Part shown: one piece after another, positions 1 to 7,300 of the stretch
Layout of the letters: each line of letters begins with the position of its first letter
How positions within the stretch are numbered: the first letter of the stretch is position 1
Assembly: GCA_026770575.1 (NCBI GenBank)
Contig: MU657272.1
Location: 129,837-140,693, forward strand
Direction of reading: 5' to 3'
DNA length: 10,857 nucleotides
Origin: Pelagophyceae sp. CCMP2097
Taxonomy: Eukaryota; Sar; Pelagophyceae
Translations under genes and position numbers: made by a program
The notes under the pieces: generated by a model
What the model was told of the DNA's origin: nothing
Database searches by the model: none
Seen by the model: the letters and a program-made list of their open reading frames with translations, nothing else

Positions 1-177
1 GCGCTTCAGGCGAGACCATTTTCGGACACACCGAAAACAGCCCGCGCGTCTCCAGGGGAAGGAGGCTCGCGGTTCCGGGGTATAGGCGCCGTGGCGCGTC
101 CGTCGCGACACTCTTGACTCCAGGGGACGTCGGTGCGCGGCTGGGCGGTGCCTCCAAGTTCGGAGTTTGAGAGCAAA

Positions 178-214
178 AACGGAGTTCGATCCGTTAACCG
201 GAGCTAAGTCCGGT
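178..214 (+). repeat. two adjacent small hairpins followed by a T run
   Basis: The first stem pairs AACGG (178-182) with CCGTT (191-195). The second pairs ACCGGA (197-202) with TCCGGT (209-214) around a six-base loop. A run of five T follows near 219-224. Bases 184-192 (GTTCGATCC) fit the pol III B-box core GWTCRANNC. No matching A box or tRNA cloverleaf was found, so this is recorded as structure only. Confidence 0.4.
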
Positions 215-740
215 AAGGCTTTTTACACGAGCGGCCTAAAATTTATTCAGCGATTTCGGCTCGCTGCGCTCGAAAAGCGCGTCTACTAGTAACAGCCTCT
301 CGCGAGACACTCTCGAACTCGCACGGTCGTTTGGCCACGGAATTCATATGTTCACACTAAAGGGTCGGAAATAAATAAAAGGAGAGAGAGGAAAATGAAA
401 AGTCATGCAGGAAGGCAATGGGGGCGGGTGCTGTCGAGGGCGAAGGATGCGACAACGTCGTAAAATCGACTATTAGATGTTGCTGTAAACCCTGCAACAA
501 CCCTGTTCCAACAGGCACAGCGCACGTATAGAGAGCTCTGGTGCTCAGGAACGAAGATTGTGAGGCCCTTGAGAATCTTCCGAGTGATCCACGTCGTCCC
601 CATCGACGAGAAAGTAGCTCCTTCCCCATTCGGAGTCGCGTATCACCTATCAAAGAACATATTATAAAGGGCAAGGAGTTGCTTTGTCAATGGTGCGTCG
701 TCGCGGAGAGCCGATAACCTGCGTATAGTCCTCAGACGTC

Positions 741-1030
741 GCGCATCCTTCCTCCTTAGGGCTTCACGACACGTACCGTCGCCGTTGCGGGCGTGCTGCA
801 GCTGCGACGGCTCCAGGACGCACGATTGCCTTTGCGAGCGTGCTACAGCGGCGGCCGGAGCGCCCGTGGCGGCCCGGCTGGCCGTGGGTTCGCGCCTGGC
901 GAGGATAGATGTGATCTGCCTAAGGGGCCCCTCGTTCGCATGACGGGCCCGCGCATCCTTTCCCCTTCGGGCTCCGGGACACTCACCGTTGCCGTGTCGC
1001 GAGGGAATGGCGGTGGCGGCCGGAGCGCCC
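741..1030. repeat. imperfect direct duplication upstream of the gene
   Basis: GCGCATCCTT occurs at 741-750 and again at 951-960, each followed by a related C/T-rich stretch and an ACAC...ACCGT...GCCGT segment. GCGGCCGGAGCGCCC occurs at 851-865 and at 1016-1030. The offset is 210 at the left end and 165 at the right end, so the second copy is about 45 bases shorter. It looks like an old tandem duplication with an internal deletion. No coding role is evident. Confidence 0.55.
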
Positions 1031-1218
1031 AAGGCGGCCTGGCTCGTCGCGGCGTCGCGGCGGCGGCGGGCTCGGTGAGCCGACGAAACTAGAAAACGTG
1101 TGATCACGCGCAACCTCTTGAATTCCGAAAACCTATCTCTCCAACCAGCCGTGCTCGGTTATACAACTTCCAGGATTCCCTATCGGCGCGCGTCTCGAGG
1201 CACGCGAGCGCCGGCGAG

Positions 1219-1335
1219 ATGCCGGCCGGGGCGCCCGAGTGGCGCACCGCACCGGCGCCGCGGCCCGTGCGCGAGCCGCAGACCGCCAGCGGGCCCGTCG
1301 TCTGGAACCTAGCGCAGCAGGCGATGCTGCCCGTG
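1219..1335 (+). CDS. dynein exon 1 (proposed start)
   Basis: ATG at 1219 has G at -3 and opens a 39-residue segment ending W-N-L-A-Q-Q-A-M-L-P-V, proline/alanine-rich and probably unstructured. The exon is placed because a GTGCGT donor at 1336 is in phase 0 and joins cleanly to the next exon. The joined reading L-P-V then V-R-Q-S-F-Y-P-A-Y-P is a smooth N-terminal dynein-like proline/tyrosine stretch. An earlier start in another exon cannot be excluded. Confidence 0.55.
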
Positions 1336-4300
1336 GTGCGTCCGCCCCTTGGACCGCGAAGCCTCTCGGACCGCGAAGCGAGCGGGCGGAGATTCCCCGA
1401 CGGCCGCCGTGCCCGTGGTACCAGGCGGGTGCCCTTTGAGCGCGTGCGGGGGCCCGAGCGCGGTCGCACGGCGCTCGACGCCCCTTTGACTGCGAGCGCG
1501 GGCATCGCTCCGCCTGCTAGGCGCGGTCCAAGACGCCTTGTCCAAGCGCCTTGTCCACTAGGTGCGGCAGTCGTTCTATCCGGCGTACCCGTCGCGCTTC
1601 GCGCTGATGGCGCCGAAGTTGCCGAACGAGTATTCGTATGATACGGGCAAGCTCTACCGCCAGTTCCGGCGTTCCCAGGAATCCGAGTCGTTTCAGAGGT
1701 TCAAAGAGCGCTCCCCGGCGCTGCGCCAGGCATCAAGCGTTCGAGAGCTTTCCGCGCGGCGAAGCGTGGCGCTCGCCACGCTCGACGCCCTGCGTCTGTG
1801 GGGGGGTAGGGGGGTTCGAGACTTGTATCACTCACACGCGTCTCGGTACAGTTTCCACTCCGCGCGTCACAGGCGGCTTCTCACGGCACCTCGACGCGTC
1901 GGCACCTCGGCACCTCGACGCGTCGCTGCAGGGCCCAGCGTCGCAGGCGACGGACCAGGTGGCCTCGGTCGGCGCGTCGGCCTCGCATGGCGCGTCCGTT
2001 TTGACGAGGCCGGCGTCTCGCGAATCGTCCGTCTGCGTCGACTTCGATCCCGTCGACACGTTCCAACCCGAAGTCGTGGACGCGGCGCCGCACGCCCCGG
2101 CCAAGCCCGTGTACCGGCCGCACACGCCAATCGCAAAGTCGTTTGGAGACTACGCAAACCTCCACCGCCCGAGCTCCGCCGGCCCGGTAACATCGGCGAC
2201 TGCGCGCGGCTACGCGCCGACGCGGCCGCCGAGCGGCGCGGCGTCTCGGCACGCGGACAGGAAGTGCCTGGACCACTTGCTCGCGACGGCCCTTCCGGGC
2301 CGAACAATCTCGACGTCTTCGAGGCGCCCGCCCGACGACGAAACGGGCCACTTTGCCGCCGCCGTGCCCGCGCCAACGGCGCCCGCGCCGCGCCACGCGT
2401 CGCTCCGCGCGCTGCGGCCGCCATCGGCGGGCGCTGCGGCGGCGGGCGCTGCGGCCGCGCGCCAGGGTCGCTTCCGGCGGCCGGCGACAGCGTCCGCGTT
2501 GCCGAGAATGCAAAGTTGGCAGCTGGCCATGCAACACGGCGGCACCGCGCAGCACGGCGGCGCGCCACAACACGCGGGCGTCGCTTCGCCGCGGCGCTTT
2601 GACACCGACGACACGCCGTTCGAAGCGGAGCGCCCCGCACACGCGCAGCGCGCCTCGGACGGGTCTGACTTTTCCGCGCGGGACGGCGCGTCAAACTTGC
2701 TCCAAGGCAATTGCCTGCACGGCGATTGCCTGCACGGCGATTGCCTGCACGGCGATTGGCTGGACCCGGCCATCCGAAACCTCCTCGACGACACCGCGAA
2801 CGACGCGCGCGTCCCGACGATTTTGTGTGCCGTGCCGCTGCACCTCGTCGCTTCGAATTCGAGGCTGCCGTGCGACGCGTATGTTCTGCGCGTCGTTTCC
2901 GCTTTGAAATCGCACGACGGTCGTTTAGCCGAGAAATTGGCGCCGAAGACTGACTTTGCGCAGTGGGTGACGTTTTCAAGGCATGGCGCCGTGTACCACC
3001 GGCGCGGCGAGGCGCAGGCAGACGACTTTGTTTCTTTGAAGCAGTGGTCTTATGAAGCGAAGACGCACCGCAAGCTCGTCGAGAAGAAGACGTTTTCTCA
3101 GTTCAAAGCGCGCAAGTACTTTAACGCCTGGAAGGGCGCGTTGCCCGCCGCAGCGCGGAAGCGTAGGACGCGCGGGCTGGTGGCGAACTCGCTGCTGTCG
3201 GAACCAAAGCTGGCGGCCGTACTTTCGTTCGCAATGGACTCTCTCGCGAACTTCCAAGACGAGAGCGGCCGGCTCGGCGAGTGGGCCGACGGCGACGAGG
3301 AGCCGCTGGATAGTCACGGCTTTATGTTGCACCACCTTTCGAGCTGCAAGCGCCTCCATGACTTCGCCGTAGACATGGTATCGACGGCGCCGGACTGGAA
3401 ACCCTCTGAAAGCGGAAAGGCCCGTTTACCGTTCTGAGACGGGCCCGACGTCGAAAGGACGCTCTCCTGGCCCAGAGACTCTCCGAACGGCCCTGTAGAG
3501 ACGGCCCTCCCCGGAGGGCCCTGGATGGTTGCGGGCCGACTGCCGCAGTCGGATCGTTTTCTATGGTGTCTCAATAAAACCCTCACTGTTGCACTAAGGT
3601 GCGCGCGGTGGCGGCGCAGATCGAGCTCGCCGCGATGGCGCTCTTCATCGAGGCGGACCTCGACGCTGACGCGCCCGCGACGGCGCCGCACGACGCGTAC
3701 ACCTCCGCCGACAAGCACAAAAAATCAATCTCGTCGGAGAATATCGCACGACGCAGCGCCAACTCGACACCCAGAGTCGTCGCCGAGGCCCTTTTTTGAA
3801 AGGTTGACATGCTTGACACGCTTGACCCGCCAAGGTACCTATGAAAACCACCATCGTGCTCCGCCATCACGCCGCCGCAGCCGACGAGGCGCCGGAGCCG
3901 GGCGTCGTGCCGACGCACCACACGGACCTCGCGCGCCGGCGCACGCTGCTCGCGAAGCTGCAGCGGTGCACCGCGCTCGTACGTTTCGCGTGCCGAGTGT
4001 GCTTGCAAGCGCGATTGCGGAGCCCCGTCGTTCCCGCTACGATCCCTTTCGTATCTCTAGGTGCAGTTCATGGTCCAGGGCGCGTTCCGCGCTTTGGCGA
4101 TCCAGTGCACGTTGGAGTTCGAAGACTGGTACTCTGGGAACGCGCCTATGGAGGCATCTGTCGACGGCGGAAGCGGCGACGGCAGCGGCGCCGGGGACGA
4201 GCAAGGCGATAACTCGTCGCCACCCGGCGATGCGGCGTTCGGGACCGCGTCGCCCGCTGCGCCGGCCTTTGCGAAACTGTTAGCGGCGGCGCGGCCACGG

Positions 4301-7300
4301 CCGCTCCTCGTTGTGAATGTCGACGTCGTCTCCGACGCCACGGGCTGCTTGTTGGCCACGTCGCCGGCGCTGGCGTCGCAGCTGGAGATGGTGAAGTTGC
4401 TGCAGATGGCACTTCTATTTGCTCTGAAATCTGCGCCAGAACTCAAGTTTCGGCCGGACACGCTTTCCGCGCCGTTGAACCTCCTCGGCAACGATTCCGA
4501 GCCGGCGAAGTGGCTCGAGCACACGATGGTTTCAGTGCCGAGGCTGGACCTGCTGCTTGCTTTGAAGCATGACGCGGACGCGTTCTACGGGGAGGCGCCG
4601 GCGCTGGCGCACTCACACGCATGGATTGCTGAAACCACGTGGGTCGTCGGCGTCTTCGCCGACGCCGGGTTCATAAAGGCGACGCGGCAGTGCGGCCGCG
4701 TCGTGCGCAGCGAGAGTTTGCGCGTGGCGGGCATGTTGAGGAAGTATGAGAAGACTTTAAAATTGCACTCGGTGGTTCAAGAGTGGACTTTGTCTATGTC
4801 GGTTTCCAAACCGTCGACGGTGCAGGCTTTATTGCAGCGCTTCTCCGACGAGACGCTGCCCCTCGGCGCTGCGTTTCGCGTGGACCGGGAAGCCTGGCTT
4901 TGTCAGAATGAAAAGGGATTCGATACGGCCGCGAACAGGATGCATTGGCTCCACGACAACGTCTTAAAAAAGCACCGCGCCGAGACTCTGGAGATGGCCG
5001 ACTCCGTCGTCTCGGCCGACGACGCCCTCGTCGACGCGGCGGGCGCGGCCAAGGCGCGCAAAGGCTCGTCGCACGTCGTTTTGAAGGCCGCTAGAGCGCG
5101 CCTCGTCGGCGCGGCCGACGCGGCGCTCGGGTGCGCGCACGCGTTTATGCCATCGCTCTTCGGCGTGCAGGCGGTGGAACTGGTCATCGATCTGTCTGCG
5201 AAGAATGAGCATTTGGCTTCCGGTAAGTTTTTCAAAGCACGTCCGGGAATGAGCGTCTTTAGATACCGGCAAGAAGCGGCAAGAGAGATGATGGGAAGGT
5301 CGGGTGGGCCTCTAGGAAAGGCGACGAGTGCGTATTTCAAAGCACGGGGAATATTTCGAATCGACTTAGGCGCGGCAACTTTGGACGAGTTCCTCGAACA
5401 GCTAGCGCAGCTACGCGATCTCGGCGCCGGCTGGGAGGCCTTGGAGAAGCGCGTGGAGGACGTGGCCGCTTTGCACGAGAAGGTCGTTCTACTGCAGCTG
5501 ACGTCATCTCACTCGCCTGCGATCCACAAGGAAGCTTACGCAGCCGTCTTCGTCGCCTTAGATCCGGCAGCGCAAGGCCACGCGCAGCTGCAGCTTTTAA
5601 AAAAAAAACTTGCCGGCGCTTTGAGCAAAGCCCTGGCCGTCGACGCCGACGCGGCGCAGCGCGCGGCCGACGCGGCGAGCGGCCCGCCGCGCGTGCAGCG
5701 CACTGGCAGCGCGTCGTCGGTCAAGGTCAAGCTGGCGCGCGTCTCGAGCGGGTTGTCTCTAAGTGCGCCACCGCCGCCGCTGCAGCGCGTCTTGTCGACG
5801 CCGCGGCGGCGCCGCGACAGTGACGGCAGCGTGTCGTTTAGCGAGGAGCCTCTTATGTGCCTTGAGACGCACCTTGCCGAGGCAGTCGCCGAGGCGTGGG
5901 CGCAGCTGCAGACGGCGCTGAATTCGACGCTACTGCATGCGATGAAAAGGCGGAATATTTTTCGCAATGAGATGTACGAACGAGCAAAATTAATAGCAAG
6001 AGACGTCTCCGCTGTCCGAGACGGCGCCGACTCGCCTTTGCTCGTCCATGCTTCGACGGCGCCCGCGACGGCGCTGGCCGCGCTCGCAAAGTGGTCTGTG
6101 AAGCATGCAGACGTGACTGTGAGGGCGTTGGCTTTGAGGGAAGCGCAGACTTTGTTCAATTCGCATTTCTCCGCAGCCTCCGCATCGTCAAAGTGTCGCG
6201 ACAAGCCGTACCAGGCACCGACGTTCCTCGAAGATCTCGTTTTGACGGTTTCCATTGAAAATGGTGGGAGCTCGGCTGTCGACGACTCGTTGGCGAATCA
6301 ATTGGTGGACTTATTCTCTCTCTCGGACACCCGCTTTGCGCAGCGCAGGCTCGATCTGCAGACGCAGCACTGGGCCTGCCTCGAAACGCTCGGCGAGGCG
6401 GTGGCAGCGTGGAAGCTTGCCAAATTAGATTCCGACTTTAGCGCAGGCAAGCCGCACAACATTCTCCTCGCCGCGGCCGATGCAGCGCAAGGCGTCTGGC
6501 TTGCTTTGGGCGGCGCGGACCGCGCGTCGGTTTCGGCGCCGGTGTCGCCGGGTTCGCCGGGATCGCCGAGTCGAGCAGCGTTCTTTTCCAACGCGCGGAA
6601 AGCTTCGTACGGCTCGTCGTCTGCGGTCACCAACGCGCCGCTCTCCGCGCCGCCGCGCGACGACGACGACGCCGACGACGCGACGGCGCGGACGGCGAAC
6701 ACGTGCGAGTCGCTGAAGACTTCGGCGTCGGAAGTCGCTTTGAGGGAATACTCTTCCATGAATCCAGGCCTCGAACAGCGCCTAAAGTCGGAAATCGCCG
6801 CCGCGCGCGCTTTAGCGGCCCACGCTTTGCCGCTGACGGCCGAGTTCATGGGTCTTGAGGCGCGGTCGCTTTCGCACTGGGTCGGGCTGGCGAAGCTGCT
6901 GCCCGCACTTACTGCAGGCATCGAAACGCGCCAAACCAGTGTCCGCGGACGGGCGCTGCACCGAGCGAGGCTGGGATCGGGGCCGACGGACGCAGCGCCA
7001 TGGCGGAGACCGGGGCCTGCGCCGGGCTGCATCCTTTTGGCCTCTCTATCTCGTCGCACGCCTCGGAATCGATTCGTGTCTTGCGTCTCCGAGACGGTTT
7101 CTAGGTCTTCCGCGTCGTTGTCTTTGACTCTCGAGGAGTTGGCCATCAAGGGCCGCCTCGCCGTCGGCGCGCTGGATGCGGACTTGGCCAAGCGGCCACG
7201 GCAGATCGCAGAGGCGGTGTACAACGGCCGTGCTGAGCCGCGTCGGATCGGACGACCGTCAAAGAGAACCCAGAGTCTTTCCAGAGTGTTTCCAGGCCCT

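Larger units (their letters stand above)
1..1218. other. upstream non-coding stretch, no gene recognised
   Basis: No open frame here has the look of a conserved protein. The longest candidates are arginine/alanine-rich readings on the minus strand (around 643-1113) that follow from GC-rich repeat DNA. What can be seen: a 7-bp hairpin at 19-37 (TTTTCGG / CCGAAAA), two adjacent hairpins at 178-214, a purine-rich A/G tract around 366-405, and an imperfect duplication at 741-1030. A TTATACAA string at 1159-1166 lies about 55 bases before the proposed start ATG and could be a weak TATA-like element, but nothing else supports a core promoter. The true transcription start is unknown and an upstream untranslated or coding exon is possible. 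Confidence 0.5.

Noticed and set aside
130..205. tRNA gene suggested by GTTCGATCC
   Set aside because: The loop is eight bases rather than seven, no acceptor-stem partner or D arm is found at the right distance, and there is no A box.
643..1113. 156-codon minus-strand frame in the upstream region
   Set aside because: Its sequence is produced by the imperfect duplication at 741-1030, with low-complexity composition and no domain.
1806..2602. 346-codon open frame starting at 1562 as one protein
   Set aside because: Only the part up to 1805 looks like protein. Beyond that it is arginine-rich, and another frame (from 1873) carries the conserved sequence.
1867..2979. 370-codon minus-strand frame
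   Set aside because: Arginine/alanine-rich reading opposite exon 3 with no family features, as expected for the antisense of GC-rich coding DNA.
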